In this document: in pieces, positions 1 to 10,079 of the stretch
Layout: each line of letters starts with the position of its first letter
Numbering within the stretch: position 1 is the first letter of the stretch
Origin: Prorocentrum cordatum
Taxonomy: Eukaryota > Sar > Dinophyceae > Prorocentrales > Prorocentraceae
Assembly (NCBI GenBank): GCA_963575745.1
Contig: CAUYUJ010003669.1
Coordinates: forward strand, 498,457-562,456
Direction: 5' to 3'
Length of the DNA: 64,000 nt
The notes under the pieces: generated by a model
Told to the model about the DNA's origin: nothing
Seen by the model: only the letters and a program-made list of their open reading frames with translations
Database searches by the model: none
Position numbers and translations under genes: made by a program

Positions 1-634
1 CTGCAACTTCTCGCCCCCACGTCTCGATAGCTTCTCGGTGGCCTGCTCCTGCCTTGAACGTCGTACTCAAAAGCTGGTTCAGCAGCGCGCCCTGGCGTCC
101 GCGAGCTCCCGGCTCGTACTCTACGATGACTTGCCTCCACGTCTCGAAGCCATTCGACGACTTGATATTCTTTACCAACTTGAACCCTCGAGACTTCGCT
201 GTCATGCCAGGGGTCAAAAAATGAAACCGTGTCCGTGGTCTCTTGTCGTCTCCGACCTTCTCGTCGGCAAACGATATGCCCATGACTATCTCCTCGTCCG
301 ACGTGGCCGACCTGTCCATCAGCTCGATAATCCACTCATCCTGGGAGGCCACGGAGCTTTTGAACAGGAAACACCAGTCGGACCACGATTCTTGCTTGCC
401 GTTAATATTTATATTCGTCTCGAAAGGATTGTCCTTCTCGACGTCGGCCGTCGCCGCCGCCGCTGCTGCCGCGGCTCCTGCCGCAGCGCCCAGACCGGCA
501 ACTTCTTCAGCGGCGCGAGCCGCTTCCGCTCGCAGTCGATATGCTCGTTCCTTGGCTTCTCGCGCCTCGCGTCTCAGCTCTGCGCTGTTGATGTCCAGCT
601 GCTCGATTCGACGCAGTATCCCCCCGGGAGTCAT
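1..634 (-). CDS. Gag-like polyprotein, N-terminal part, copia-type LTR retrotransposon (partial)
   Basis: The minus strand is open without a stop from an ATG at 634 to base 1, giving 211 codons that run out of the window; an in-frame TAG lies about 65 bases upstream of that ATG. Residues 8-46 form a charged E/R/A-rich helix, residues 50-61 are almost all Ala. Then come WSDWCFLFKS (84-93) and a block SNGFETWRQVIVEYEPGAR (160-178), followed by LLNQLL and ETWGREVA at the end. The W-x2-W and 'GFE-W----EYEP' pattern is what I know from Gag of dinoflagellate copia-like elements, where it packages the RNA into particles. Protease, integrase and RT would lie beyond base 1. The plus-strand frames opposite are shadows. 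Family call is by pattern, not by alignment. Confidence 0.6.
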   Translation of the reverse strand, partial: MTPGGILRRIEQLDINSAELRREAREAKERAYRLRAEAARAAEEVAGLGAAAGAAAAAAAATADVEKDNPFETNININGKQESWSDWCFLFKSSVASQDEWIIELMDRSATSDEEIVMGISFADEKVGDDKRPRTRFHFLTPGMTAKSRGFKLVKNIKSSNGFETWRQVIVEYEPGARGRQGALLNQLLSTTFKAGAGHREAIETWGREVA

Positions 635-1490
635 CACCTGCCCGACCTCGTTTTTTTCACTACTTGCTGGTACTGGCCGACTCCGTGCCAGAAACCCCGC
701 AACCTATTTTGCACGATGATGCCTTTGCCACGAAACGTTTCCAGCTCTTCTTGGTGTCCGTAGTCACACCGAACCAGGTGCAGCCCTGCTAGTCAGTCGG
801 AAGCCTGTGTCAGTGGTGCTCGTAGTACCAAGGCTCCGCACTATCATTCGAATGTCCAAAACGGGCGGCAGCGAGCGAAAGCTCCAAGTATTAGATGCGG
901 TATCCTTTTGTTCTCGAGCCTGCGAGGCGCAATGATCAACATCAATGTTGGCCTGTTCATGTTTGCTATGAGGGCGCGAGGGTGTCTCGCACAAGCTGTG
1001 GAAAACTGTTGGAAACAGGGCGCACGCATATGGTTGGCAAATACAAAGACGTGGCAACTGCAAGGATGTCCAAACGTCGCGGGCATCATACGTACGCTAT
1101 CAAATTGATATCACATTAACCGTCGTTGTCTCCCTGCGGTTCCGATTCGTAACCGTACCCTCGGTACGATGGGACGCCTTAGAATGTCTGTGAACTGCCT
1201 GGTGAGGTTTCTGTCATGTTCCAGGGGCGCCTTCCCTACTCGACGCGCGCATGCCATGCTATCGGACGCTGTCCACAACTTCTTCGAGACGGTCCCAATA
1301 CGCACCCCAAAACATCAATAAACTGCCAAACAACAAATCCAGGAAACCCTTTAGGCACCTTCGAGAGGGCCGAAAACGCTCCATGAGACCAGCAAGAGAC
1401 GCACACGGAACCCTCCACCAAGGCACTGGGAGGCGAACTTCATCGATCAACTCTCCAAAGTCAGATGGCCGAGGGGAGAGCCCCGAAAGG
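635..1490. other. Unassigned; upstream side of the Gag ORF
   Basis: If the Gag ORF belongs to an LTR element, its leader and 5' LTR should lie here, at higher coordinates. I could not find a matching LTR pair or a clear primer-binding site, since the other LTR would be outside the window. Only short open frames on both strands. From about 1340 the composition drifts into the CCAAGA-type repeat. Confidence 0.3.
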
Positions 1491-1900
1491 CTGACAGACT
1501 CAGATTGCCCGAGAGATCCACAAGCCATCAAGCCACAAAGGGAGCCACAAGATGGCACAGGAGCGCCCAACACGATCAAAACTGCCCGAATGCTACTCAA
1601 GAGTGCCCAAAGAGGGCGACAAGAGGGCCCCAAGAGGTGATGTCCATGACCGCGGAAAGGCGGGGAGGGGGGGAGGGGGCAAATTTAGGATCCCCCCCTT
1701 TTTTCATCGACGCGCTGCAAGATGGCCCCAAGAGGCGAGCCAAGGACCCAAAGAGGCCACCAAGAGGACTCTAAGAGAGCCCCAGTGCCTCCAAAAAAGG
1801 ATCCTCCAGATGACACCAAGACCCTCCAAAACAGCCCAAGAGAGCCGCGAGAGAGTTCCTAGAGGACCCCAAGAGAGCCTCCGAATGACCCGAAGACGGC
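1491..1900 (+). repeat. CCAAGANGGCC-type degenerate repeat block
   Basis: Irregular units of about 9-15 bases, each with a CAAGA core followed by a GGC or GGCC core (for example CAAGAGGGCCCCAAGAGG). The unit length is not constant, so frames open and close at random. This is the first of many blocks of the same type in the window, with the C/A-rich strand on plus. Confidence 0.7.
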
Positions 1901-1910
1901 TGCCAAGGAC

Positions 1911-2012
1911 TTCCTTTTCCTCCTCCTCCTCCTCCTCCTCCTCCTCTTCGTCCTCGTCCTCTTCGCCATTCTCTTCCTCCTCGTACTCATCCTCGTCCTC
2001 GTCCTCGTCCGT
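1911..2012 (+). repeat. TCC/CTC homopyrimidine microsatellite
   Basis: A run of CTC triplets with occasional TCG and a few TA interruptions. It translates to poly-Ser on plus and poly-Glu on minus, which explains long open frames here. Confidence 0.9.
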
Positions 2013-2069
2013 CCTGGGTCTGATCCGGCTCATCCAAAACTTGTTCCACTGCATGCTGCTACACTGTCC

Positions 2070-2250
2070 TGACCAAGGCAACTCGCCTGGGCATCGTTTC
2101 TGGATGGGCTGGTGGGGATACGCAACGTCAATCATTGATTTCTGAGCCTGCTCAGGCCGATCCCAACCTTGCGCTGCGTGCTCCCACTCTTCCATGATCA
2201 ACGCAACTCGCCTGGGCATCGTTGCTGTCTTGGCTTGAGGGGATGCTGGT
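2070..2250 (+). repeat. Dispersed ~50-bp repeat, two copies
   Basis: Two copies share GCAACTCGCCTGGGCATCGT followed by a TGG-rich tail (2070-2123 and 2194-2250). Related copies are at about 41434-41480 and 48555-48608, each next to a CCAAGA block. Confidence 0.6.
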
Positions 2251-2935
2251 GGAACTGAATATTCGCGTCGGTGTAGTTCAATGTTGTCTTGGTGAGCGGT
2301 GCGCACTTCAAATCAAGCGTGTGGGAGTCGACGCGCCCACACACGCATACACATATATATATATGTATATATATGTACAAATGTAACCAGATATACCTGT
2401 GTAAGCAGAACGCTTGATGTTTCAAGAGGGGAAGTCATGCTTTACTATAGACCCAGATGCGAACGCTCGATTACGCAAAATACATGAGCAGACTCTGTCT
2501 GTGAGCATGCGAAGGGAGAACGCAATCGAGACTTCACCGATACGCGGACTGGGACGGCACAACGTTATCTCATCGATGGATACGCCTGCAATCCGTGCTC
2601 GCAGCCAAAACAGCCCTGGCCTGCAAGCCTTGATCAGCAATCGGTGGAGGATCTTCCGAGGTAAGGCGCTGAACCGAAAGGCCGTGCCGCAGAAACTGAG
2701 CAGTGCAGGGGCCCATGACAAGAAGAACCCGCGGCGGGGGCGAGCAAGAGAGGCCGCAGGTTGAGGGCACAGCGCCAGGCGAGGCTCGGCAGGGGCTATC
2801 GGCCGCTACGAGCTCGGGGTCTAGGCTATGGACGAGGGGCTTGGCGGACACAGTCGGAGCAAATGAGCGCCGACGGCTTGCAGGCTGACGGCGAGGCTCC
2901 GCTAGTGAACAGCGCAGATCCCAAGTGCACCCCCT
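2251..2935. other. Unassigned
   Basis: A short TA-rich microsatellite at 2351-2376 (alternating TA with a few G). The rest is GC-rich with open frames on both strands and nothing recognisable as protein. Confidence 0.4.
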
Positions 2936-3154
2936 CTCCAAACTCCTCCTCCACCTCCTCCCTCCTCCTCCCTCCTCCTCCCTCCTCCTACCTCCTCCTC
3001 TCCCCTCCTCCTCCCTCCTCCTCCTCCTCCTCCCTCCTCCTCCCTCCTCCTCCCCTCCTCCTCCTCCTCCTCCTCCTCTCCTCCTCCTCCCTCCTCCTCC
3101 CTCCTCCTCCTCCTCCTCCTCCTCCTCCTCCTCCTCCTCCTCCTCCTCCTCCTG
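2936..3154 (+). repeat. CTC/CCT homopyrimidine tract, ~219 bp
   Basis: Nearly pure pyrimidine on plus: CTC and CCT triplets with frequent extra C or T that shift phase, then a pure CTC run to 3154. All six frames are low complexity (poly-P/L/S or poly-E/G/R). A mirror-symmetric purine:pyrimidine tract of this length can adopt triplex DNA. Confidence 0.9.
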
Positions 3155-3260
3155 GGTGACCGAGAGCCGACCTGGCAACAAGAGCCGCGGCACCGCCAAC
3201 AAAATCGCGGCCAGATCCCTGGACCTGCTCTTGCTGCTGCATTTTCGAGCAGGGTCGAAG

Positions 3261-3429
3261 CCAACAATCGCGGCCAAATCCCTAGACCAACAATCGCCAA
3301 CAATCGCGGACAAAAAAGAACCGCGGCATCGCCAACAATCGCGGACAAATCCCTAGACCAACAATCGCCAACAATCGCAGACAAAAAAGAACCGCGGCAT
3401 CGCCAACAATCGCGGCCAAATCCCTAGAC
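3261..3429 (+). repeat. 71-bp tandem repeat, ~2.4 copies
   Basis: The string CCAACAATCGCGG starts at 3261, 3332 and 3403, exactly 71 bases apart. Each unit contains CAAATCCCTAGACC. A longer related flank (GATCCCTGGACCTGCTCTTG at about 3209 and its like after 3422) shows that a ~200-bp segment was also duplicated. Confidence 0.85.
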
Positions 3430-3646
3430 CTGATCTTGCTGCTGCCTTTTCCAGCGGGGTCGATCTGTAACGTTTCCGGGGCACGAAGCCGGGCAAGAAC
3501 ACCTGGTGTGCACAATTGCAGCGCCCCTGCTTCTCGGCCCTCCCGCTGCCCCCGGCACCCCTCGGTGCGCCTCGACCCAACCGCGGCCACAGAGGTCCCC
3601 ACCGCTCCTCTGTGGGTGCTTCCTTTCCGGATCCACTCCTGATTAG

Positions 3647-3838
3647 AGGCCTCCTAGATGAGGTCGGAATGAGGTCGGAGGATCGCGCCGCATCGCCGAG
3701 ACATCGCCGATGCATCGGCGATGCATTGGCGACGTCGGCGTAGAGAAAATCGGGCTCCGCATCGAGCCGCATCGGCGATGCATCGGCGATGCGGCGCGAT
3801 CCTCCGACCCCATCTACTTCGACCCCATCTAGGAGGCC
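3647..3838. repeat. Foldback element with long inverted arms, 192 bp
   Basis: The left arm starts AGGCCTCCTAGATG at 3647 and the right arm ends with its complement CATCTAGGAGGCCT at 3838. Inside, GGTCGGAGGATCGCGCCGCA is matched by TGCGGCGCGATCCTCCGACC. The arms differ by a short indel and a few substitutions. Near the left arm's inner end is a perfect 22-bp palindrome built of CATCGCCGATG and its complement. It resembles a MITE or foldback element; no target duplication is evident. Confidence 0.8.
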
Positions 3839-4045
3839 TAGACTGATGGCCCGAGGCCCCGCACACGGCCACCCCAGGCCGAAGCCGAAGACGGACTCCT
3901 CCAGAGCCCGATCGCCGGCTCGACGCCCGCGGCCCCGGGGGCCCGCAGGCGGGCTGCGGCAACCGCCCGGTGAAACCACTGCAGGTGACGACGTCCGAAC
4001 CCCACGCACACCAACCACCCGGTCCCTCGACTCGATGGCGGAGCC

Positions 4046-4230
4046 TGTTTTTCTTTAGATCCAGGCAAGTTTCCTTGCATGGCGTTCGCCCCCCCCCCCC
4101 CCCTCTCCCCCCTCGCCCCTCTTCAATCGAACACGAGCGTGCAAGTGCCTTTCGACTTGCGCGACTTCCGCACGTCGAATTGTTTTCGGCTTGCTTCAGA
4201 GTCAGCCCCCCCCCAGAAAAAAAGGCACTG
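4046..4230 (-). mobile_element. Small TIR element, copy 1 (one end lost)
   Basis: One terminus reads CTGTTTTTCTTTAGATCCAG near 4046, followed by a poly-C run. The interior (about 4130-4205) is the reverse complement of the interior of the complete copy at 9849-10058, as seen from the shared CACGAGCGTGCAAGTGCCTT. The second terminus is missing or degraded, ending in AGAAAAAAAGG. Confidence 0.75.
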
Positions 4231-5451
4231 GGAGGCGGGGTTCGGATTCTGCCACCTGTTTTGGAGGCCTGGAGATGGGCACGGGCACCAAGACGGGGGG
4301 GTGCCTCCACAGGGGAAGATGATCCCAACTTTCCGGTACCGGTGGTCACATGTCGGCCACCTTGGAAGCCAGAGTATTACCACCATCGCCGAGACCGGGA
4401 TCTTCTTCCCTCGGTGGCAGCACACCGCCGATATTGGTGTTGGTGTCAACCTCTAGGTCTGCGACTGTTGGACGAATTCCGAACCCTACCCCTGCCGCCC
4501 ATTGGGTTGCCTGAGTCGCTCCTCCGCGAGGGTCACCTTCGGATGTCGCCGCCGAGTCGGGGCGCCCACGGCAGAGCGAGCAGCAGACCCTGCAAGACGC
4601 ATTCGGACGGCGACGAAGCAAACGATGCGGGCGCGTGCTGCCCGTGCCGCCAGCCTCGTCCCTGCTCAGGCCGCACTCGCTCACGATGGCCTCCTGGCGG
4701 GCGCGTGCTGCCGTGCCTCTTGCTGCCCCAGAAGGTGCGCACGGAGGGGCTTCCCAGTACGGTGGAGGTTTTGAAAATCCGGATACCTTCGATGAGGAAC
4801 CCAGGGTCTCGCGATCGATGCGCGGCCTAACGTCGGCCACCCACCTCGCCTTGAAACAATAAGGAATGCGCCAGGGTCTGGGCCCCAGGAAGACGTTCCT
4901 CATGCAATGCCGCTGCAGCACTGCTTGCTGGAAACCTGTGTATCTGGACACTCTGCCACGGGATTGCAGCCAAGGTCTTCGCGCCGTGGAGGCGCCCCCC
5001 GAAACTCGGACGCCGAGAGCGGAGGGGCCCCGCGGGGGGGGCCCTGCCCCCCGCCCTCGGCGGCGCTGCCACGCTTCCCGTGATCTCTCAGACGCCATAG
5101 CTGGAATCATCACGGGAGGCGCCTCCGTGCCCACCGGCCGCTGCCCCCTCCCCGCGCCCAGACATGCGCTGATGGTGGGAGAGGAGCCTGACACTGCGCT
5201 GCCATGACCTTTGGGAGTTCCGCGCGGATCTCGTGCACCGGCGCTGGACTCCTCGCCCTGGCGCGCTGGGGCGGCGCCAGGTAGGCACCAGCGCGGAGCC
5301 CCGAAATCCGCCGACCCCATGAGGCGTGTGCGATATCCCCTTTCGCGAGCCGCTGCCTGGCATCCACCTGGCCCCCGCACCTCCACAATCTGGACACCTG
5401 CCCTTCGAGCCCCGCATCCCACAGACTCTCCCCCGGATCCCCCACCCTACA
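4231..5451. other. GC-rich unassigned region, open on both strands
   Basis: Long frames exist on plus (3970-4830) and minus (4346-5422), as expected at this GC content. One plus frame from about 4690 to 5000 reads rather like real protein (contains GGGFENPDTFDEEP and KTFLMQCRCS) but is cut by a TAA at 4860. I do not recognise a family and would not call a gene. Confidence 0.2.
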
Positions 5452-5998
5452 TCTCCTCGTCCGGATCCGACCCCGTTCCAGACCCCCCTAGTGACGTCCT
5501 GAGTCTCTGGGAGCTGTGATGCCGGGACCCCCACACTGCAATTCCTCGCCCTGATTCGACTCAGTTCCTCGGGTCGGGCGAAAAGGGGGGGATATCAAAG
5601 GGGGGGTTTGAGAATCAGCTCGCGTAGCTGATTTTCCCGGCGCCTCCCGGCGCCGGAGGCGGCCATGTATCGAGAAATGGGCTCCTCGGTGGGGCCGAAA
5701 CCAGCTGCATGCAGCAAATTTCGTTACCCCCCCTTTCCCAATCCCCCCCTTTCGCCCGGCCCGAGTTCCAAACACCCCTGCCGACGTCATCAGACCCCAG
5801 GACCCGTGTGTCGCACGCCCGACCCTACAACTCCTCGCCCGGATGCGACCCCGTTCCAGATCCCCCCGCCGACATCCTGAGTCCCTGGTAGCTGTGTTTT
5901 TGGGACCCCCCCAAACTGCAATTCCTCGCCCAGATCCGGCCCCGGTCCAGACACCCCCGCCGACATCCTGAGTCCCTGGGAGTTGTGTTGCTGGGTTG
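5452..5998 (+). repeat. ~90-bp satellite A, left part
   Basis: Units contain CTCGCCCGGATCCGACCCCG, then CCGACATCCTGAGTCCCTGG and GAGCTGTG followed by GGGACCCCC. Clear units start near 5456, 5834 and 5927, with a diverged stretch in between. The same units resume at 7329. Confidence 0.8.
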
Positions 5999-6401
5999 TT
6001 TCACTTTATACTCCCTAACGGTCACATGGCGTTTGCGAAAGAGCCGTGCAGCGTGTGCTATCTGCCTGGCCCGCGTGTTTGGGCGAAACGCCATGTTCGC
6101 AGTGCTGTCTGTCTGGCCCGCTTCCAACTTGTCTTAGAATGTGTGCCCCCCCTCGGGGCGTGTGCTATCTGCCTGGCGCGCCCGTGGGAAAGGGGAGCCT
6201 GCCCACCCCGCTCTCCCCTACCTCATCTGGCCACGCCCCCTGGCCTCGCTGCCCCCCCTGGCCACCCCCGGGGCAGTGTGCTATCTGCCTGGTGCGCCCG
6301 TGGGTAGGGGAGGGCTTCTTAGGAGGAGGAGGTGGAGGAGGAGGAGGAGGGTGATGTTCACGAGGAGCACGAGGGCAGCATGAGGAGGACGAGGATACTT
6401 C

Positions 6402-6690
6402 GAGCGGCGGCGCCGCGGTTGTGAGGATGTCTCGAGCGGCGGCGCCGCAGTTGCGAGGATGTCTCGAGCGGCGGCGCCGCGGTCGTGAGGATGTCTCGAG
6501 CGGCGGCGCCGCGGTTGCGAGGATGCCCCGAGCGGCGGCGCCATCCCGCCCCCCCGCCTCCCCCCCCCCAGGGCAGTGTGCTATCTGCCTGGTGCGCGCC
6601 CCTGGGGAGGCCGCGGCGCCGTGGTCGTGGGGATGTCTCGAGCGGCGGCGCCGCGGTTGCGAGGATGTGTCGAATGGCGGCGCCGCGGTT
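6402..6690 (+). repeat. 32-bp GC-rich tandem repeat, first clusters
   Basis: The unit is CTCGAGCGGCGGCGCCGCGG followed by TTGCGAGGATGT, with spacing of 32 bases (for example CGAGCGGCGG at 6401 and 6433). About 4.5 copies at 6402-6545 and 2 at 6636-6690. It includes the palindromes CTCGAG and GCGGCGCCGC. A 32-base period cannot keep a reading frame. Confidence 0.85.
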
Positions 6691-6757
6691 GTGGGCGCCT
6701 CTCCTGGGCCCAAGGGGGCCCAGGAGGGCCCAGGCGTGTGCTATCTGTCTGGCCCGC

Positions 6758-6852
6758 TCCTCCTCCTCCTCCTCCTCCTCCTCCACCTCCTCCTCCTCTT
6801 CCTCCTCCTCTTTCTCCTCTCTCTCCCCCTCCTCCTCCTCCTCCTCCTCATC
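6758..6852 (+). repeat. CTC homopyrimidine tract
   Basis: CTC triplets with CTT and CTCTCTC interruptions, lying between the two groups of 32-bp repeats. Confidence 0.9.
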
Positions 6853-6867
6853 GCCTTCATCCACGCC

Positions 6868-7125
6868 GGTTGTGAGGATGTCCCGAGCGGCGGCGCCGCG
6901 GTTGCGAGGATGCCCCGAGCGGCGGCGCCGCGGTTGCGAGGATGTCCCGAGCGGCGGCTCCGCGATTGCGAAGATGTTTCGAGCGGCGGCGCCGCGGTTG
7001 CGAGGATGCACCGAGCGGCGGGGCCGCGGCTGCAAGGATGTCTCGAGCGGCGGCGCCGCGATTGTGAGGATGTCTCGAGCGGCGGCGCCGCGGTTGCGAG
7101 GATGTCTCGAGCGGCGGCGCCTTGC
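6868..7125 (+). repeat. 32-bp GC-rich tandem repeat, main cluster (~8 copies)
   Basis: Same unit as at 6402, with CCCGAGC or CTCGAGC variants and point changes between copies. Period 32 holds through the cluster. Confidence 0.85.
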
Positions 7126-7328
7126 CTTCCCCCCGCCTTGCCTCCTCTTGAGCGCGTGCCATCTGAAGTTTCCTCTCTGTGCTGTCCCTCTGGACTGTCC
7201 TCGGGTGAGGACACGCGCTCTATCTGATATGCACAGGTTCGGGGGTCTGGGGGTCATGCGGTGCCATGTGTTCTGGCTGCTGTTGCGCGCTATCTGATCG
7301 TTTGGGAGTATATATATATATATAGATT

Positions 7329-7800
7329 GCTCGGATCCGACTCCGTTCCAAACCTCCCTCGCTGGCATCCCGAGTCCCTGGGACTTGTGCTCTTGGGACC
7401 CCCCAAACTACAATTTTTCCCCTGACCCGACCACATTCTAGACACCCCCACCGACATCCTGAGTCCCTGGGAGCTGTGATGTTGTGATCCTCCGCCATAC
7501 AAGTCGTCGCCCGGATCCCATCCGTTCCACATTCCACAGCCGAGACGCTGACTCCCTGGGAGCTGTGTTCTTGGGACCCCCATCCTACAACTCTTCGCCT
7601 GGATCTGGCCCCGTTCAAGACCCCCCGCCGACATCCTCAATCCTTGGGACACCCCACCCCACAACTTCTCGCCAAGATCCGACCACGTTCCAGACTCCCC
7701 GCCGACATCCTAAGTTCCTGGCAACTGTTTTTTGTTTGTCTGGGATTCCCAACCTTACAACTCCTTGCCCGGATCCGACCCCGTTCCACTGAGAGGTCGG
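7329..7800 (+). repeat. ~90-bp satellite A, right part (5-6 units)
   Basis: Units carry GGATCCGACNCCGTTCCA, CCGACATCCTGAGTCCCTGG, GAGCTGTG and TTGGGACCCCC, as in 5452-5998. A TA microsatellite (7308-7323) sits at the left boundary. Confidence 0.8.
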
Positions 7801-8455
7801 AGTCACTTGTTCTACTAGCACTGTAAGTATAAGAAGCTCAAGCAACTTGGCTCCTTACCTCGGCTACCTAGGGCTACACGTAGGCTACGTACTTAATTAC
7901 TGAGGTTGCCGTTTGTCAGTTACTTCAGCGATCACCATCTGAGAATTCGGGATGGAATTAAGTATGAAGCTATCAGTCTTGAAAGGCCCGCTACTCCTCC
8001 TCGCCCCACTCCTCCGTTCCAGTCCGCTCCCCCGTGCCTCCCATGGAACACTCGATGTCGCGGCCCATGGATGGCGGAACCCGTGGCGCAGACTATGGCA
8101 CAGACCATGGCGCTGTGTGCCAGAGCGCGCCAGACGCCGGGGCCTCCGAGGAAGGAACCTGGATCGTGTCGGACACCTGCCCCCCCCCCCCGTCTCCCCG
8201 CCTCCCGACGTCCCCTTCCTCACCGGCGCGTGTCTGATCATGCTTCGCGACCCACCCGGAAGCTCGGCAAGCCCTGGTCTGCTCCCCGGGATGCCACAGA
8301 CCGCGAGGGTTGCGCAAGGAGGGTCGGCCTGGGACTCCGGCCCGTTGGCCAGGCTGAGCAACTCCAGAGTTCAAAAACGCACTGGGTGCTTCACTCCCTG
8401 ATGCCACTGCGTGACCAAGCAGAGGCTTCAGAGACCCACCATCCCCATTTTCCTC
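7801..8455. other. Unassigned
   Basis: Open on both strands over 7.9-8.4 kb but without recognisable protein features. A few repeats of CCCATGG-type words near 8040-8100. No gene is called. Confidence 0.3.
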
Positions 8456-8506
8456 ATGCCTCCGTTCCTCCCTCTCTCTCTCTTTTTCTCTATCTCTCTC
8501 TCTCTT

Positions 8507-8542
<36 letters not shown>

Positions 8543-8660
8543 CTCCAGAGACCTCCCCATTCCCATTCTCCCCGCCCCTCCTTTCCTCCCTCTCTCGCCT
8601 CCAGAGACCCCCCACTCCCATGTCTCCCCCACCTCTCCGTTCCCTCCCTCTCTCTCTCGC
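8456..8660 (+). repeat. TC dinucleotide tract with internal duplication
   Basis: Long TC runs (8470-8540) followed by two near-copies of a ~65-bp segment, each with CTCTCGCCTCCAGAGACC and CTCCC. Wholly pyrimidine-rich on plus. Confidence 0.85.
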
Positions 8661-8805
8661 CTCCCTTCGCCCTCCTCGCCCTGCCCCCCAAAAAGAGGCG
8701 CACAGTCGTCCTCCTCCCCCCCGCCCCCGGATGCGAGCGCCCGGCCGCCTGCCGCCCTCTGCCTCTGACAACATCCTGCCCCGTGCTCGCCAGCGGGGGG
8801 GGGGC

Positions 8806-8957
8806 ACCTCCTCCTCCTCCCTCCTCCTCCCTCCTCCTCCTCCCCCTCCTCCCTCCCCCTCCTCCCTCCTCCCTCCTCCCTCCTCCCTCCTCCCTCCTCC
8901 CTCCTCCTCCTCCTCCTCCTCCTCCTCCTCCTCCTCCTCCTCCTCCTCCTCCTCCTC
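8806..8957 (+). repeat. CTC homopyrimidine tract, ~150 bp
   Basis: CTCCTCC units with phase shifts, then a pure CTC run from about 8897. The open frames across it on both strands are artefacts of the repeat. Confidence 0.9.
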
Positions 8958-9329
8958 GGCTGCCTGCGCGGCCTTCACCACCCGCTGGCACTGCTCCTCG
9001 GCGGCACGCGATGAGGGGTGGGGACATGATAAGCAGCAGCGGCAGCAGGGGCAAAAACGGGTGGAGAGAAGGAGAAAGGGGAGGAGGCGTAGGAAGGAGA
9101 GGAGGAGGAACATAATGAGGAAGCTAAGCTCCAGGAGGTGAAGGGGGAAGGAGGACGAGAGGGGGACCTTTGGAACGGAGAGGGCGAACCTCGCCCCACA
9201 AGACAGCGGAGATGGGAACCAACCCGAATAAGATGGCGCGGCAACGACACGATGAATGCGATCCGCCACCGTGCCTCGAGGCAGGTCCCGCAAACTTCTC
9301 TGTGCTGAGTACTGTCGTGCTCTTGAAGA
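8958..9329. other. Purine-rich unassigned stretch
   Basis: GGAG/AGGA-rich from 9040 to 9180, then ordinary sequence. Nothing recognisable. Confidence 0.3.
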
Positions 9330-9690
9330 GGCCCAAAACCTCGAATTCCCTGAGGTCTTGGGCGCTCCCGGGCGCTTCCGGGATTGTCCGCGCGTTCCCG
9401 CTCGACTTTCTGAAGCCAAGGGCGCCCCAAAGCGGGCCGAGAGGGCCCCCAGACGACCCAAAATGGCCCCCCGAGGCAGCCCAGGGGCCCCCGAGCCAGC
9501 CCCTCGAGGGTCCCAAGAGGGCCGCGCCCTCCATCTCAAGAGCACCCCCGAGACCGGGCAGCAGGCCTCCGAAAGCCCCCCAGAAGCTCCGGGAGGCCCC
9601 CATACAGGCCCAGAGACACCGCCAGAAATACCTCCACCGGGCCCTCAGGGCCTCCCAGGAGATCTTCGAAAGCGTCCAGAGGGCCTCTGA
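9330..9690 (+). repeat. CCAAGANGGCC-type repeat block
   Basis: Units such as GGGCCCCCAGACGACCCAAA and GGTCCCAAGAGGGC; C/A-rich strand on plus. More C-rich and more diverged than the blocks near 53 kb. Confidence 0.7.
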
Positions 9691-9848
9691 CATACAGCAC
9701 AGGTGCGGTGGCGGGGTGGTGGGATGGGCCGAAGAACAACCATTAACTTAGACCATGAGGCTAGCGAAAACGAGTGACGCACATTGGAAACAACTACCTC
9801 AACAATACCGTGATCGCTCAGGTCTCAGGGTGGAATTACGTTATAGTG

Positions 9849-10058
9849 TCTGTTTTTCTTTGGATTCGGGCAAGTTTACTCGCATGGACGGGGGGGGGTG
9901 CTGAGTCTGAAGCATGCCGAAAACAATTCGACGTGCGGAAATCACGCAAGTCGAAAGGCACTTGCACGCTCGTGTTCGATTGAAGAGGGGCGAGGGGGGA
10001 GAGGGGGGGGGGTCGAACGCCATGCAAGTAAGCTTGTCTGGATCTAAAGAAAAAAAAC
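9849..10058 (+). mobile_element. Small TIR element, copy 2 (complete)
   Basis: The left end CTGTTTTTCTTTGGATTCGG continues to GCAAGTTTACTCGCATGG. The right end is its inverted counterpart, CCATGCAAGTAAGCTTGTCT then GGATCTAAAGAAAAA. Terminal arms are about 37 bp with several mismatches. The interior shares CAATTCGACGTGCGGAAATC with copy 1 in opposite orientation. Length 210 bp and no coding capacity make it MITE-like. No target duplication could be fixed because of flanking low complexity. Confidence 0.8.
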
Positions 10059-10079
10059 CTCCTATTCGACGATGATCGT

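Larger units (their letters stand above)
6045..7300 (+). repeat. Dispersed GTGCTATCTGCCTGG motif, 6-9 copies
   Basis: GTGCTATCTGCCTGG or a close variant occurs near 6055, 6105, 6161, 6278, 6579 and 6737, with weaker forms near 7157, 7218 and 7288. It is usually followed by C/T-G-CG. It punctuates the block that interrupts satellite A. Confidence 0.7.

Noticed and set aside
38-763. Plus-strand 241-codon open frame
   Set aside because: It is the antisense of the Gag-like ORF, whose minus-strand translation has clear Gag features; the plus translation has none.
3970-5422. Genes on plus (286 codons) and minus (358 codons)
   Set aside because: Both strands are open, as expected at this GC content; only a short plus segment looks protein-like and it contains a stop.
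6402-7125. CRISPR array
   Set aside because: The 32-bp units are directly adjacent, without spacers, and the genome is eukaryotic.
8490-9545. 351-codon minus-strand ORF
   Set aside because: Built of CTC-tract translation (poly-Glu/Gly) and CCAAGA repeat translation; no protein-like segment.
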